This document shows, one piece after another, positions 37,444 through 47,191 of a DNA stretch of 51,576 nt. Origin of the DNA: Pseudomonas parasichuanensis (lineage in GTDB: Bacteria; Pseudomonadota; Gammaproteobacteria; Pseudomonadales; Pseudomonadaceae). Positions within the stretch are counted from its first letter, which is position 1. Each line of letters starts with the position of its first letter. The stretch spans positions 1 to 51,576 of the forward strand of contig NZ_BQHO01000038.1 of assembly GCF_021601385.1 (NCBI RefSeq), read 5' to 3'. Position numbers and translations under genes: made by a program. The notes beneath the pieces are model-generated. The model had not been told where the DNA came from. It did not search any database and worked only from the letters and a program-made list of their open reading frames with translations.

Positions 37444-37520
37444 TGGCGCGGCGGACGGGACTCGAACCCGCGACCCCCGGCGTGACAGGCCGGTATTCTA
37501 ACCGACTGAACTACCGCCGC
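37444..37520 (-). tRNA. tRNA-Asp (GTC), copy 3
   Basis: This copy differs from the others by a compensatory change in the acceptor stem, GCGGCGG/CCGCCGC instead of GCAGCGG/CCGCTGC (A3-T70 to G3-C70), and keeps anticodon GTC and CCA. The paired change shows that it is under selection as a functional tRNA. Confidence 0.97.
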
Positions 37521-37600
37521 GCATAGCTGGACTTGCGTCCTGTTCCTCTCTGCCAGCTGCTTCTTTCGAAGCTTGCTGAACCAGGAACGTTCTCAGGAAG

Positions 37601-37676
37601 TGGTGGGTGATGACGGGATCGAACCGCCGACCCTCTGCTTGTAAGGCAGATGCTCTCCCGGCTGAGCTAATCACCC
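37601..37676 (-). tRNA. tRNA-Val (TAC)
   Basis: The 76-base gene has acceptor stem GGGTGAT/ATCACCC, D-arm AGCTCAGCCGGGAGAGC, anticodon loop CTTACAA (anticodon TAC), TPsiC arm GGTTCGATCC and an encoded CCA. It is the first gene after the promoter at 37718-37746 and the tRNA-Asp genes follow it. Confidence 0.97.
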
Positions 37677-37717
37677 CCGCGATGTTGCTTGTTGCGTTTG
37701 CTTCGCTGAGGCCGTGA

Positions 37718-37746
37718 AATTTACGCAGGTACCGATGCTAAGTCAA
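37718..37746 (-). promoter_or_regulatory. Sigma-70 promoter of the tRNA-Val/Asp operon
   Basis: On the minus strand TTGACT (37746-37741) and TAAATT (37723-37718) are separated by exactly 17 bases, close to the sigma-70 consensus. A/T-rich sequence directly upstream (about 37757-37785, runs of T and A) can serve as an UP element, and GC-rich bases follow the -10 box, as in stringently controlled stable-RNA promoters. The mature tRNA-Val begins about 42 bases downstream of the -10. Confidence 0.78.
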
Positions 37747-37861
37747 TAGCCCCATTGAATTTTTTTCAAAAAAGATGAAAAAGCAGCGGCAAGCTACAAG
37801 CGGCAAGCGTCAAGAAAAAGCGCAGCCATTGCCTGGCCCATTTTCAGCCCTGACAAACAAC

Positions 37862-37883
37862 GAAGGGACCTTGCGGTCCCTTC
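37862..37883. terminator. Hairpin terminator after the SDR gene
   Basis: GAAGGGACC-TTGC-GGTCCCTTC forms a perfect nine-base stem 29 bases past the SDR stop codon (37912). On the minus strand it is followed by GTTGTTTGTC, a modest T-rich tail, so it should end the purF/metZ-side transcript. Confidence 0.8.
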
Positions 37884-37911
37884 TTGCAGCTTGAAGCTAA
37901 AAGCTTGTCGC

Positions 37912-38685
37912 TCAGGTGTAGATCATCTTGCGGGTCATGCCGCCATCGACCACGAACTCCTGGCCGGTGACGAACCCTGCCTGGCGCGACAACAACCATG
38001 CCACCAAGGCCGCCACATCCTCCACCGTCCCTACCCTGCCCGCCGGGTGCTGGGCATGGTCGGCCTCAGTCAAGGGCTCGGCTCGACGCTGCGACGGGTC
38101 ACGGGCATCGATCCAGCCGGGGCTGACGGCGTTGACGCGGATTTCCGGCCCCAGGCTCATCGCCAGGGCGTGGGTCAATGCCATCAGCCCACCTTTGCTT
38201 GCCGCATAGGCCTCTGTATCCGGCTCGGACTGCCGGGCACGGGTCGAGGTCAGGTTGACGATGGCACCACCATGGGCGCGCAGGTACGGTGCGCAATGCT
38301 TGGCCAGCAGCATCGGGCCATTGAGGTTGACCGCCAGCACACGGTTCCACTGGCTGAGCGACAGGCTTTCCAGCGTCTGGTTGTGCGGGTTGGCGATGGC
38401 CGCGTTGCTGACCAGCGCATCCAGCCGGCCGAACTGCCCGAGCACTTCGGACACCCCGGCACTGACCTGGGCTTCATCAGCCACATCCATGCTGATGAAC
38501 CAGGCATTGTCGCCCAGCGCCTTGGCCACCCGGGCGCCACGCTGGCGGTCCAGGTCACTGAGGACGACTTGCCAACCTTCGCAGATCAGCCAGGCGGCGA
38601 TACCCAGGCCGATGCCGCGCGCGGCACCGGTGACCAGGGCCACCCGGCCATTATGGCCAGGCTCGCCACCCTTCCAGTCGATCAC
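37912..38685 (-). CDS. SDR family oxidoreductase
   Basis: This 257-residue short-chain dehydrogenase/reductase has the cofactor motif TGAARGIG (residues 19-26), the NAA motif (SNAAIANP), the catalytic Ser in NLTSTRA and the YAASK Tyr/Lys pair, with the PG motif (VSPGWID) after it. SDLD after the second strand suggests NAD(H) rather than NADP(H). The physiological substrate is unknown. It starts with GTG overlapping the metZ stop (GTGA), so it is translated with metZ; whether it works in sulfur metabolism is open. Confidence 0.93.
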   Translation of the reverse strand: MIDWKGGEPGHNGRVALVTGAARGIGLGIAAWLICEGWQVVLSDLDRQRGARVAKALGDNAWFISMDVADEAQVSAGVSEVLGQFGRLDALVSNAAIANPHNQTLESLSLSQWNRVLAVNLNGPMLLAKHCAPYLRAHGGAIVNLTSTRARQSEPDTEAYAASKGGLMALTHALAMSLGPEIRVNAVSPGWIDARDPSQRRAEPLTEADHAQHPAGRVGTVEDVAALVAWLLSRQAGFVTGQEFVVDGGMTRKMIYT

Positions 38686-39893
38686 AGCGCCGCCAGACCG
38701 CGGGCAAGATCGGCTTGCAGGTCGGCCACGTCTTCCAGGCCGACAGCCACGCGGATCAGGCTGTCACGGATACCCGCCGCTTCACGCTCCTGCGGCGACA
38801 GACGACCGTGGGAGGTGGTGGCCGGGTGGGCGATGGTGGTCTTGCTGTCACCCAGGTTGGTGGTGATCGAGATCACCCGGGTCGCATCGATGAAGCGCCA
38901 GGCGCCCTCTTTGCCACCCTTGACCTCGAAGCTGACCACCGCGCCGAAACCACTCATCTGGCGCTTGGCCAGTTCGTGCTGCGGATGGCTCGGCAACCCG
39001 GCGTAGTGCACCTTCTCCACACCGTCCTGCTGCTCGAGCCACTCGGCCAGGCGCTGTGCACTCTCGCAATGGGCACGCATGCGCAGCTTGAGCGTCTCCA
39101 AGCCCTTGGTGAAGATCCAGGCATTGAACGGGCTGAGGGTCGGCCCGGCAGTGCGCAGGAAGCCCACCACTTCTTTCATCTGTTCGCTGCGCCCGGCAAC
39201 CACACCCCCCATGCAACGGCCCTGGCCGTCGATGAACTTGGTAGCCGAATGGAACACGATGTCGGCACCGAGCTTGAGCGGCTGCTGCAATGCCGGAGTG
39301 CTGAAGCAGTTGTCCACCACCAGCATGGCACCACGGGCATGGGCGATCTCGGCCAGCGCGGTGATGTCCACTAGCTCCGCCAGTGGGTTGGACGGCGACT
39401 CGACGATCAACAGCTTGGTGTTGGCCTTGATAGCCTTCTCCCAACCGTTCAGATCGACCAGCGGCACATAGTCAACCTGCACGCCGAAGCGCTTGAAGTA
39501 CTTTTCGAACAGGCTGATGGTCGAGCCGAACACGCTCTGCGACACCAGCACGTGGTCACCGGCACTGCACAGCGACATGACCACGGCGAGAATCGCCGCC
39601 ATGCCGGTGGAAGTACCCACAGCCTGCTCGGCGCCTTCCATTGCCGCCAAGCGCTCCTCGAAGGCACGCACGGACGGGTTGGTGTAGCGCGAATAGACGT
39701 TGCCCGGTGTCTCACCGGCAAAGCGCGCGGCGGCATCGGCGGCCGTGCGGAAGACATAACTGGAGGTCAGGAACAGCGCTTCGCTGTGCTCGCCCTCCGG
39801 TGTGCGGTGCTGACCGGCGCGGACCGCCAGGGTGTCGAAGCCGACACCCTCGAGGTCACTGTCCAGTCGCCCGGCATCCCATTGATCCGTCAT
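38682..39893 (-). CDS. metZ: O-succinylhomoserine sulfhydrylase
   Basis: MetZ makes homocysteine directly from O-succinylhomoserine and sulfide in pseudomonads. The 403-residue protein is a gamma-family PLP enzyme with the Schiff-base lysine in [12 protein letters not shown] (about residue 213), the [17 protein letters not shown] start region and the SRYTNPSV motif. The family could also be cystathionine synthase, but location 16 bases after purF and the [20 protein letters not shown]-terminus are typical of metZ. GGGAG before the ATG supports the start. It is followed by the overlapping SDR gene. Confidence 0.93.
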   Translation of the reverse strand: MTDQWDAGRLDSDLEGVGFDTLAVRAGQHRTPEGEHSEALFLTSSYVFRTAADAAARFAGETPGNVYSRYTNPSVRAFEERLAAMEGAEQAVGTSTGMAAILAVVMSLCSAGDHVLVSQSVFGSTISLFEKYFKRFGVQVDYVPLVDLNGWEKAIKANTKLLIVESPSNPLAELVDITALAEIAHARGAMLVVDNCFSTPALQQPLKLGADIVFHSATKFIDGQGRCMGGVVAGRSEQMKEVVGFLRTAGPTLSPFNAWIFTKGLETLKLRMRAHCESAQRLAEWLEQQDGVEKVHYAGLPSHPQHELAKRQMSGFGAVVSFEVKGGKEGAWRFIDATRVISITTNLGDSKTTIAHPATTSHGRLSPQEREAAGIRDSLIRVAVGLEDVADLQADLARGLAAL

Positions 39894-39909
39894 GCCGTCG
39901 CTCCCAAAG

Positions 39910-41415
39910 TCAGTTGTTGTACAGGTCGATGATCGCGCTGACCGCCTGGGTCTTCACCTTGGCCAGGTCGTTACGGGCCTGCTCGATGCGCTCGAGGTAG
40001 GCGTCGTCGATGTCGCCGGTGACGTACTCACCGTTGAACACCGCGCAATCGAAGTGCTCGATCTTGATCTTGCCGCCACCGACCGATTCGATCAGGTCCG
40101 GCAGGTCCTGGTAAATCAGCCAGTCGGCGCCGATCAACTCGGCCACCTGTTCGGTGGTGCGGTTGTGGGCGATCAATTCGTGAGCGCTCGGCATGTCGAT
40201 GCCGTAGACGTTGGGGTAGCGCACCGCGGGGGCCGCGGAGCAGAAGTAGACGTTCTTGGCGCCGGCTTCGCGGGCCATCTGGATGATCTGCTTGCAGGTG
40301 GTGCCACGCACGATCGAGTCGTCCACCAGCATCACGTTCTTGCCGCGGAACTCCAGCTCGATGGCGTTGAGCTTCTGGCGCACCGATTTCTTGCGCGCGG
40401 CCTGGCCGGGCATGATGAAGGTACGGCCGATGTAGCGGTTCTTGACGAAGCCTTCGCGGAACTTCACGCCCAGGTGGTTGGCCAGCTCCAGCGCAGCGGT
40501 GCGGCTGGTGTCCGGGATCGGGATGACCACGTCGATGTCATGGTCCGGGCGCTCGCGCTGGATCTTCTCGGCCAGTTTCTCGCCCATGCGCAGGCGGGCC
40601 TTGTACACCGAGACGCCATCGATGATCGAGTCCGGGCGGGCCAGGTAGACGTGCTCGAAGATGCACGGCTGCAGCTTGGGGTTGTTCGCGCACTGCTGGG
40701 TGAACAGTTGGCCTTCTTCGGTGATGTACACCGCTTCGCCCGGCGCCAGGTCTCGGATCAGGGTGAAGCCGAGCACGTCGAGCGCGACGCTTTCCGAGGC
40801 GATCATGTATTCGACGCCTTCGTCGGTGTGACGCTGGCCGAACACCACTGGGCGAATGCCGTTGGGGTCACGGAAGCCGACGATGCCGTAGCCGGTGATC
40901 ATCGCCACCACCGCATAACCACCAACGCAGCGGCTGTGCACGTGGGAGACCGCGGCGAACACGTCTTCCTGGGTAGGCTGCAGCTTGCCGCGCACCGCCA
41001 GCTCATGGGCGAACACGTTCAGCAGCACTTCGGAGTCGGAGTTGGTGTTGACGTGGCGCAGGTCGGACTCGTAGATCTCTTTGGCCAGCTGCTCGACGTT
41101 GGTCAGGTTGCCGTTGTGCGCCAGGGTGATGCCATACGGCGAGTTGACGTAGAACGGCTGGGCCTCGGCCGAGGTGGAGCTGCCAGCAGTCGGGTAACGC
41201 ACGTGACCGATGCCGATGTTGCCGACCAGGCGCTGCATGTGGCGCTGCTGGAAGACGTCGCGCACCAGGCCATTATCCTTGCGCAGGAACAACCGGCCGT
41301 CATGGCTGGTCACGATACCGGCAGCGTCCTGGCCGCGGTGCTGGAGGACCGTAAGCGCGTCATACAGCGCCTGATTGACGTTCGACTTACCGACGATACC
41401 GACGATGCCACACAT
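39910..41415 (-). CDS. purF: Amidophosphoribosyltransferase
   Basis: PurF catalyses the first committed step of purine synthesis, transferring glutamine nitrogen to PRPP. The start at 41415 places Cys2 (CGIVGIVG) as the N-terminal nucleophile after Met removal; the upstream frame (MRR) would block it. The 501-residue protein has the glutamine amidotransferase half to about residue 235 and the phosphoribosyltransferase half with the PRPP loop [17 protein letters not shown] near 365. It is the last gene of the cvpA-purF pair and is followed 16 bases later by metZ. Confidence 0.97.
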   Translation of the reverse strand: MCGIVGIVGKSNVNQALYDALTVLQHRGQDAAGIVTSHDGRLFLRKDNGLVRDVFQQRHMQRLVGNIGIGHVRYPTAGSSTSAEAQPFYVNSPYGITLAHNGNLTNVEQLAKEIYESDLRHVNTNSDSEVLLNVFAHELAVRGKLQPTQEDVFAAVSHVHSRCVGGYAVVAMITGYGIVGFRDPNGIRPVVFGQRHTDEGVEYMIASESVALDVLGFTLIRDLAPGEAVYITEEGQLFTQQCANNPKLQPCIFEHVYLARPDSIIDGVSVYKARLRMGEKLAEKIQRERPDHDIDVVIPIPDTSRTAALELANHLGVKFREGFVKNRYIGRTFIMPGQAARKKSVRQKLNAIELEFRGKNVMLVDDSIVRGTTCKQIIQMAREAGAKNVYFCSAAPAVRYPNVYGIDMPSAHELIAHNRTTEQVAELIGADWLIYQDLPDLIESVGGGKIKIEHFDCAVFNGEYVTGDIDDAYLERIEQARNDLAKVKTQAVSAIIDLYNN

Positions 41416-41457
41416 GCGACGCAACCCCTACTTTGATGAAACTTGAGTGAATAGCGC

Positions 41458-42012
41458 TCAGGGCTTTGCCGGCCCGAGCAACTGTTCCTTGAACGGAAGG
41501 TCAACGGGTGCGCTGACCCCACTGGACATCCACTGGCCGGTGAACCCGAGAATCAGGTTTTTCGACCAATCGGCTACCAATAGAAATTGTGGTATCAGGC
41601 GTGATTCCTGCCACCACGGATCCTGTTGTACCGGCCCCAGGCTGAGCAGCCCGACAGCCACCACCACCAGCAAGGCCCCGCGCGCGGCGCCGAAGGCCGT
41701 GCCGAGGAAACGATCGGTGCCGGACAGCCCGGTCACGCGGATCAGCTCGCCAATGAGGAAGTTGAGCATGGCCCCCACCAGCAAGGTGGCGACGAAAAGA
41801 ATGGCGCAGCCGGCGATGGTGCGCATCGAGGGCGTCTGGATGTAGCTTTCGAGATAGACCGAGAGCGAGCCCCCGAACATCCAGGCCAGCGCCCCGGCGA
41901 CAATCCAGATGACCAGAGACAAGGCTTCCTTGACGAAGCCGCGCTTGAGACTGATCAGTGAGGAAATGGCGATGATCGCGATGATCGCCCAATCAACCCA
42001 GGTAAATGCCAC
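41458..42012 (-). CDS. cvpA: Colicin V production family membrane protein
   Basis: The 184-residue CvpA has four predicted membrane helices (about 5-22, 28-48, 65-85 and 102-122) and the family pattern WVDWAIIAIIAISSLISLKRGFVKE at the N-terminus, though only pieces of that are quoted here as evidence: the GFVKEAL motif and GTAFGAARGAL. It precedes purF as in most gammaproteobacteria; its role is linked to envelope integrity and biofilm, not to colicin alone. Translation begins at GTG (42012) with AGG about nine bases before it. Confidence 0.93.
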   Translation of the reverse strand: MAFTWVDWAIIAIIAISSLISLKRGFVKEALSLVIWIVAGALAWMFGGSLSVYLESYIQTPSMRTIAGCAILFVATLLVGAMLNFLIGELIRVTGLSGTDRFLGTAFGAARGALLVVVAVGLLSLGPVQQDPWWQESRLIPQFLLVADWSKNLILGFTGQWMSSGVSAPVDLPFKEQLLGPAKP

Positions 42013-42410
42013 GGTGCTGCCTGCCGACGTTTGAGGCGGCGCATTTTACCAGAGCAGCGGGCTTGGGGTAAGCGGAATGTCAGGAGTTTGAAGGGCTGCA
42101 GGCTGACTCCAGGGACAGCTTTGCGCCTTGCAGGGCGGGCCGTAACGCCTGTGCTGGCCCTATTGCAGGCAAGTCCGAAGCCATGCGCTGCCTGGGGGAG
42201 CAACTGTCCTTCTGCAGGAGCGGCCTTGTGCCGCGAAAGGGTCGCAGCGCGGCCCCGGGTTTTCAGCACGCAAGCAGAAATCGCCAGGGCTGCTCTGCAG
42301 CCCTTTCCGGCCGGTCCGGCGCCCCGACAAGGCCGCTCCTGCAGGGATTGCACAATCATCAATACCCGTGGGAGCGGCGGTGCGCCGCTGCGATCTGCCC
42401 CGCGATGGCT
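42013..42410. other. Intergenic region between dedD and cvpA
   Basis: This 398-base gap breaks the usual dedD-cvpA-purF run. About a third is a REP doublet (42212-42346) plus a half REP (CCGTGGGAGCGGCGGTGCGC, from 42366); the rest has no convincing frame or RNA gene. The cvpA promoter must lie within 42013-42200, but I cannot fix it. Confidence 0.7.
42212..42346. repeat. REP doublet, variant with CCGGCCGGTCCGG arm
   Basis: The left arm CTGCAGGAGCGGCCTTGTGC is of the normal AGGAGCGGCC class. The right arm (42301-42346) contains TTCCGGCCGGTCCGGCGCCC before AAGGCCGCTCCTGCAGG, the same replacement found at 29583-29603, so this and the doublet near fadH share an origin. Confidence 0.88.
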
Positions 42411-43091
42411 TCAGCCGCGTTCTGGCTGGAAGCGCACGACAATGCCTTTGAGGCTCTGCTGGCGATTGATCACGTCACGCACGCGCTCGGCCTCGGCGCG
42501 CTCGATCAATGGCCCCACATACACCCGGTTCATGCCACCGGCCGAACGGATGTAGGCGTTATAGCCCTGGCTGCGCAGGGTATTTTGCAGTTTTTCGGCA
42601 CCGGCGCGGTTGGACAGGCTGGCCAACTGGATCGACCAGCTCACCGGCAGGCCGTTGACATCGATCTTGTCTGGCGCGGCCGGCTTGGTCGCCGCCGCCG
42701 TGACTGCCGGGGCTGGCGCAGGCGCAGTTGCTGGACGGGCTTCAACCTTAGGCGTCGGCACTGGCGTCTGCGGCTTGGGGGCAACAGCCACCTGGGCCTG
42801 GGGCGCTGGCGCGATGGGCTGGCTTGGCGTGGTCACTGGCGCAGTCGACTCATTGATGACCACCGGCGCCGGATCAGCCTGCTCCGGCAATGGCTGCGGC
42901 TCCGGCACCTGTACCGGCTCAACCTGTACCTGAGGCAGGCTCGGCATGGCTGGCGCTTCCGGCGCCTCGACGCGCACCTGGCGCATCTCGTCTTCGCGGG
43001 TGAACAGCATGGGCAGGAAAATCACCGCCAGCGCCACCAGCACCAGCGCACCCACCATGCGCTGTTTCATCCCTTTATCCAGCACTGCCAT
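42411..43091 (-). CDS. dedD: SPOR-domain septal protein DedD
   Basis: The 226-residue protein has a short cytoplasmic N-terminus, one membrane helix (residues 11-30, RMVGALVLVALAVIFLPMLF), a long Pro/Ala/Val-rich periplasmic linker (e.g. APKPQTPVPTPKVEARP) and a C-terminal SPOR domain (about 150-224: WSIQLASLSNRAGAEKLQ and RVYVGPLIERAEAERVR) that binds denuded septal peptidoglycan. This is DedD, which promotes constriction. Its start lies inside folC (17-base overlap), and a GAGGATGGAG site precedes the ATG, so expression is tied to folC. Confidence 0.93.
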   Translation of the reverse strand: MAVLDKGMKQRMVGALVLVALAVIFLPMLFTREDEMRQVRVEAPEAPAMPSLPQVQVEPVQVPEPQPLPEQADPAPVVINESTAPVTTPSQPIAPAPQAQVAVAPKPQTPVPTPKVEARPATAPAPAPAVTAAATKPAAPDKIDVNGLPVSWSIQLASLSNRAGAEKLQNTLRSQGYNAYIRSAGGMNRVYVGPLIERAEAERVRDVINRQQSLKGIVVRFQPERG

Positions 43092-44382
43092 CTACTCCAT
43101 CCTCTGGGGCCTGCCGCTCAAGCCAGGCCAGGGCCTCGCCGACGCAAAAAAACGAACCGAACAGCAGGATCTGGTCATCCGCCGTCGCCTGGGCGCACTG
43201 CCCTTCGAGGGCATCATCGACGCTAGGGTGAGACTTCACTGTCGCACCGAGGTTCGTCAAGGCCTTGACCAGTTCCTCAGCCGGGCGGCTGCGTGGCGTA
43301 TCCAGCGGCGCCACTGCCCAATCCCCGACCAAACCCTGCAAGGGTTCGATCACACCTTGCAGATCCTTGTCGGCCAACAGGCCAAACACAGCCAGGCGCC
43401 GACCTTTCGGCGGGCGGGCCGCCAGGCGGCGCGCCAAATACTCGGCCGCATGCGGGTTGTGGCCCACATCCAACAGCAACTCAACGCGCTTGCCCTTGAA
43501 TACCAGCGACCGTCGATCCAGCCGACCGGTGATGCGGGTATCCAGCAGCGCCTGCCTCACCCGCGCCTCATCCCATGGCAAATCCATCAGCGCAAAGGCC
43601 TGCAGGGCCAACGCAGCGTTCTCCATGGGCAGGTCGAGCAGCGGCAGGTCGCGCAGCTCCAACGGTGTGCCGTCGGCCTTGCGCCCATGCCACTGCCAGT
43701 GGCTTTCGGTACTGGCCAGGTCGAAGTCGCGCCCACGCAGGAACAACGGGCATGCCAGCTCGCTCGCCTTGTCCAAGAGGGGTTGCGGCGGATCCAGGTC
43801 ACCGCACAGGGCCGGCTTGCCCTGGCGCAAGATCCCGGCCTTCTCGAAGGCCACCAGTTCGCGGGTGTCCCCCAGGTAGTCGACATGATCGACACCGATG
43901 CTGGTGACCAGCGAAAGGTCGGCATCCACCACATTGACCGTATCGAGCCGGCCGCCCAGGCCCACCTCGAGCACCACGGCATCCAGCTGCGACCGGCTGA
44001 ACAGCCAGAACGCCGCCAGGGTGCCCATCTCGAAATAGGTCAGCGAGGTATCGCCGCGCGCCGCTTCGACAGCGACAAAAGCTTCGCACAGCTGCTCATC
44101 GCTGGCTTCGACGCCATCGATGAGCACGCGCTCGTTGTAGCGCAACAGGTGCGGCGAACTGTAGACCCCGACCTTGAGCCCCTGGGCGCGCAGCAACGAG
44201 GCCACGAAAGCACAGGTGGAGCCTTTGCCGTTGGTGCCGGTGACCGTCACTACCCGAGGCGCCAGCTTGCCCAACTGCAGGCGCGCCAGCACCTGCTGGG
44301 AACGCGCCAGGCCCATGTCGATGGCCGTAGGGTGCAACTGTTCGAGGTAGGCGAGCCACTCGCCCAGGTTGCGCTGGCTCAT
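43075..44382 (-). CDS. folC: Bifunctional folylpolyglutamate/dihydrofolate synthase
   Basis: FolC ligates glutamate to dihydropteroate and then to folates. The 435-residue protein has the P-loop GTNGKGST at 49-56, the omega-loop region with SPHLLRYNERVLIDG, and the later LLDVGHNPHAAEYLA motif. The ATG at 44382 overlaps the last base of the accD stop codon; a GTG three bases earlier is possible. The order accD-folC-dedD-cvpA-purF is conserved in gammaproteobacteria. It runs into the dedD start by 17 bases. Confidence 0.96.
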   Translation of the reverse strand: MSQRNLGEWLAYLEQLHPTAIDMGLARSQQVLARLQLGKLAPRVVTVTGTNGKGSTCAFVASLLRAQGLKVGVYSSPHLLRYNERVLIDGVEASDEQLCEAFVAVEAARGDTSLTYFEMGTLAAFWLFSRSQLDAVVLEVGLGGRLDTVNVVDADLSLVTSIGVDHVDYLGDTRELVAFEKAGILRQGKPALCGDLDPPQPLLDKASELACPLFLRGRDFDLASTESHWQWHGRKADGTPLELRDLPLLDLPMENAALALQAFALMDLPWDEARVRQALLDTRITGRLDRRSLVFKGKRVELLLDVGHNPHAAEYLARRLAARPPKGRRLAVFGLLADKDLQGVIEPLQGLVGDWAVAPLDTPRSRPAEELVKALTNLGATVKSHPSVDDALEGQCAQATADDQILLFGSFFCVGEALAWLERQAPEDGVDGSAG

Positions 44383-45275
44383 CACGCTACCGCAGCCGCC
44401 TCGCGGGCTTCTGCCGGGGTTGCCTGGCCGGTCATCTGGGCCAGCAGGCGGGCCAGGCGCGGACGCAGCTCGTCACGGGAGATGATCAGGTCGATGGCGC
44501 CATGCTCCAGCAGGAACTCGCTGCGCTGGAAGCCTTCTGGCAGTTTCTCGCGCACGGTCTGCTCGATGACCCGCGGGCCGGCGAAGCCTATCAGCGCCTT
44601 CGGCTCGCCGACGATCACGTCGCCGAGCATTGCCAGGCTGGCGGATACGCCGCCATAGACAGGGTCGGTCAGCACCGAGATGAACGGAATGCCTTCTTCA
44701 CGCAGGCGCGCCAGCACCGCCGAGGTCTTGGCCATCTGCATCAGCGAGATCAGCGCTTCCTGCATGCGCGCACCACCGGAGGCGGAGAAGCACACCATCG
44801 GGCAGCGGTTTTCCAGAGCGTAGTTGGCGGCGCGCACGAAGCGCTCGCCAACGATGGCACCCATCGAACCACCCATGAAGGAGAATTCGAAGGCGCTGAC
44901 CACGATCGGCATGCCCATCAGGGTACCGCTCATGGAGATCAGTGCGTCTTTCTCGCCGGTCTGCTTCTGGGCAGCGGTCAGGCGGTCCTTGTACTTTTTG
45001 CCGTCACGGAACTTCAGGCGGTCGACCGGCTCCAGGTCGGCGCCCAGTTCGGCACGGCCGTCCTGGTCGAGGAAGATGTCGATGCGCGCACGTGCGCCGA
45101 TGCGCATGTGGTGGTTGCACTTGGGGCAGACATCGAGGGTTTTTTCCAGCTCCGGACGGTACAGCACGGCCTCGCAGGACGGGCACTTGTGCCACAGCCC
45201 TTCGGGCACCGAGCTCTTCTTCACCTCGGAACGCATGATCGAAGGGATCAGTTTGTCTACCAACCAGTTGCTCAT
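44382..45275 (-). CDS. accD: Acetyl-CoA carboxylase carboxyltransferase subunit beta
   Basis: AccD, with AccA, transfers carboxyl from biotin to acetyl-CoA in the first step of fatty-acid synthesis. The 297-residue protein opens with the conserved [13 protein letters not shown], followed by the zinc-ribbon cysteines Cys31, 34, 50 and 53 that contact accD mRNA/DNA and stabilise the complex, then the crotonase-fold carboxyltransferase domain with [28 protein letters not shown] precedes the ATG. Its stop shares a base with the folC start, and a 229-base gap separates it from trpF. Confidence 0.97.
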   Translation of the reverse strand: MSNWLVDKLIPSIMRSEVKKSSVPEGLWHKCPSCEAVLYRPELEKTLDVCPKCNHHMRIGARARIDIFLDQDGRAELGADLEPVDRLKFRDGKKYKDRLTAAQKQTGEKDALISMSGTLMGMPIVVSAFEFSFMGGSMGAIVGERFVRAANYALENRCPMVCFSASGGARMQEALISLMQMAKTSAVLARLREEGIPFISVLTDPVYGGVSASLAMLGDVIVGEPKALIGFAGPRVIEQTVREKLPEGFQRSEFLLEHGAIDLIISRDELRPRLARLLAQMTGQATPAEAREAAAVA

Positions 45276-45504
45276 GCTTTCTTTCTCCAGTAGTGGCTGG
45301 CGGGAGGCGTTGCCTGCCCCGCCCTGCCCTTGAGCTCAAATTCTGCTTTGAAACGACGATGGGCCGGCCATGACTGCGCCATGTACCGCCCCACCTCCAA
45401 TAATTACGCCGATGGCCTGGGCCGCTGCCTTGCAGGCGCAGCCTGGCAACACCGGGCTGCGAAACCTATGGACGATGGCGCGCGGCCAGCCGTCACATCC
45501 GCCA
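45276..45504. other. Gap between trpF and accD
   Basis: These 229 bases hold no supported gene. Open frames here on either strand have no ribosome site and no recognisable composition. The sequence must contain either read-through from trpF or the accD promoter; no clear boxes or terminator hairpin were found. Confidence 0.5.
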
Positions 45505-46125
45505 TCACGCCTGGCGCACCGCCCGCATGAAGGCCTCGATCTTTGCGGCATCCTTGATGCCCTTGGCCTGCTCCACGCCACCACTGACATCCACCGCGTA
45601 CGGGCGCACCTGGCGGATGGCCTGGGCGACATTATCGGCCGATAGGCCGCCGGCCAGGATGATCGGCTTGCTCAGGTGCTGCGGTATCAATGACCAGTCG
45701 AATGCTTCGCCGGTTCCGCCGGGGATACCCGGTACGTAAGCGTCCAGCAAAATGCCGCGGGCGCCGGCGTAGTGCTTGCAGGCAGCCTCGAGGTCATCGC
45801 CAGGGCGCACACGCAGGGCTTTGATCCAGGGGCGGTGGTAACCCTCGCAGTCAGCCGGGCTTTCATCGCCGTGGAACTGTAGCAGGTCCAGCTGAACGAC
45901 TTCGAGGATCTCGTTGAGCTCGCAACGCGAGGCATTGACGAACAAGCCCACGGTGGTCACGAACGGCGGCAACGCCTCGACTATTGCCCGGGCCTGGCAC
46001 ACGTCCACGGCCCGCGGGCTTTTTTCATAGAACACCAGGCCTATGGCATCGGCGCCGGCCTCGACAGCGTCGAGGGCGTCCTCGATGCGGGTAATCCCGC
46101 AGATCTTGCTGCGAACGTTGCTCAT
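45505..46125 (-). CDS. trpF: Phosphoribosylanthranilate isomerase
   Basis: TrpF performs the Amadori rearrangement in tryptophan biosynthesis. The 206-residue TIM-barrel protein shows KICGITR near residue 7 with the catalytic Cys9, the [15 protein letters not shown] segment, the LQFHGDE motif, catalytic Asp in LLDAYV and the C-terminal phosphate loop AGGLSADNV and VDVSGGVE. In pseudomonads trpF sits here, separate from other trp genes, between truA and accD. The start at 46125 matches the family's short N-terminus; the frame to 46170 is not needed. Confidence 0.96.
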   Translation of the reverse strand: MSNVRSKICGITRIEDALDAVEAGADAIGLVFYEKSPRAVDVCQARAIVEALPPFVTTVGLFVNASRCELNEILEVVQLDLLQFHGDESPADCEGYHRPWIKALRVRPGDDLEAACKHYAGARGILLDAYVPGIPGGTGEAFDWSLIPQHLSKPIILAGGLSADNVAQAIRQVRPYAVDVSGGVEQAKGIKDAAKIEAFMRAVRQA

Positions 46126-46185
46126 GGACAGCCAACCTTGAGTGATCGATGAAAGCGCCGATGGTAGCAAATGACCTTTGCCCCG

Positions 46186-47040
46186 TCAGTCCAGCAACGC
46201 CTCGAAACCGGTGAGAAAGTGTGGGCCGATGTAACGCTGCGGGAGCTCGTACTCAGGCGGGTATTCCACCTTCACCAAATACAACCCATAAGGGTGCGCG
46301 GTCACCCCGGCCGCGCGGCGATCACGCCCTTCGAGCACTTCGCGGGCCCATTCCACCGGGCGCTCGCCGGTACCGATGGCCATCAGCACGCCGGCGATAT
46401 TGCGCACCATGTGGTGGAGGAACGCGGTGGCACGTACATCGATCACGATCATCTGGCCATGGCGGGTGACGCGCAGGTGATGGATGTGCTTGACCGGCGA
46501 CTTGGCCTGGCACTGGCTGGCGCGGAAGGCGCTGAAGTCATGGGTGCCGAGCAGGTGTTGCGCGGCCTCGGCCATGCGCGTGACATCCAGCGGCCGGTGG
46601 TTCCAGGTCACTTCTTCGGCGAGGTGGGCCGGTCGGATCGGGTCGTTGTAGATGACATAGCGGTAACGCCGCGCATTGGCCTTGAAGCGGGCATGGAAAT
46701 CCGCCGGCATCGGCCTGGACCAGACCACGCTGATGTCGTGGGGCAGGTTGAAGTTGGTGCCCAGGGTCCAGGCGCGCTCGTCGCGCACCGCCTGGGTATC
46801 GAAATGCACGATCTGCCCACAGCCATGCACCCCAGCGTCGGTACGCCCGGCACAGACCACGCTGATCGGCTCGTTGGCCACCTTCGACAGCGCCTGCTCG
46901 AGCGCCTGCTGGACACTGGGCACGCCACTGGCCTGGCGCTGCCAGCCGCGGTAGCGCGAACCTTTGTATTCCACGCCCAGGGCGATGCGGGAGAAGCCTT
47001 CGGCCGCGGATTCGGAGGCGGCGTTATCGATGATGTCCAA
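46186..47040 (-). CDS. truA: tRNA pseudouridine(38-40) synthase TruA
   Basis: TruA isomerises U38-40 in the anticodon arm of many tRNAs. The catalytic Asp lies in CAGRTDAGVHG, preceded by the YKGSRYRGWQRQ motif and followed by HHMVRNIAGVLMAIG. The start is a judgement: TTG at 47040 gives 284 residues beginning LDIIDNAASES, close to family size; the longer GTG frame at 47133 runs back through a REP palindrome and is rejected. No strong ribosome site is visible at the TTG, so a start a few codons further in is possible. Confidence 0.9.
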   Translation of the reverse strand: MDIIDNAASESAAEGFSRIALGVEYKGSRYRGWQRQASGVPSVQQALEQALSKVANEPISVVCAGRTDAGVHGCGQIVHFDTQAVRDERAWTLGTNFNLPHDISVVWSRPMPADFHARFKANARRYRYVIYNDPIRPAHLAEEVTWNHRPLDVTRMAEAAQHLLGTHDFSAFRASQCQAKSPVKHIHHLRVTRHGQMIVIDVRATAFLHHMVRNIAGVLMAIGTGERPVEWAREVLEGRDRRAAGVTAHPYGLYLVKVEYPPEYELPQRYIGPHFLTGFEALLD

Positions 47041-47104
47041 GAACCTGAAACCTGATGATGGAACGAAAAGGCGGGCAGTATAGCGGTAAACCGCAGGGTG
47101 GCCG

Positions 47105-47188
47105 AAACGATCGCGGGGCAAGCCCGCTCCCACATGCCCCTCAATACCGGGCTGTCATGAGAGCGGGATTGCCCCGCGATCGTTTAAG
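47105..47188. repeat. REP doublet (GCGGGGCAAGCCCGC class)
   Basis: AAACGATCGCGGGGCAAGCC and CGCTCCC at 47105-47131 face GAGCGGGATTGCCCCGCGATCG at about 47161-47182 followed by TTT. The pair lies three bases past the fimV stop region and upstream of truA; on the minus strand it may end or stabilise fimV mRNA. Confidence 0.87.
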
Positions 47189-47191
47189 CGG

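Larger units (their letters stand above)
36955..37911. other. tRNA region and flanking terminators
   Basis: The 957 bases between the chemoreceptor and the SDR gene contain no protein gene. They hold, in minus-strand order, a promoter, tRNA-Val, three tRNA-Asp genes, two terminator hairpins after tRNA-Asp copies, and a bidirectional terminator near 37862. The stretch 37785-37830 consists of short GCGGCAAGCTACAAGC-type repeats of a kind common in Pseudomonas spacers. Confidence 0.85.

Noticed and set aside
47041-47133. Extended N-terminus for truA starting with GTG at 47133
   Set aside because: The added residues are the translation of a REP palindrome and spacer, so the frame is open only by chance; the TTG at 47040 gives a normal length.
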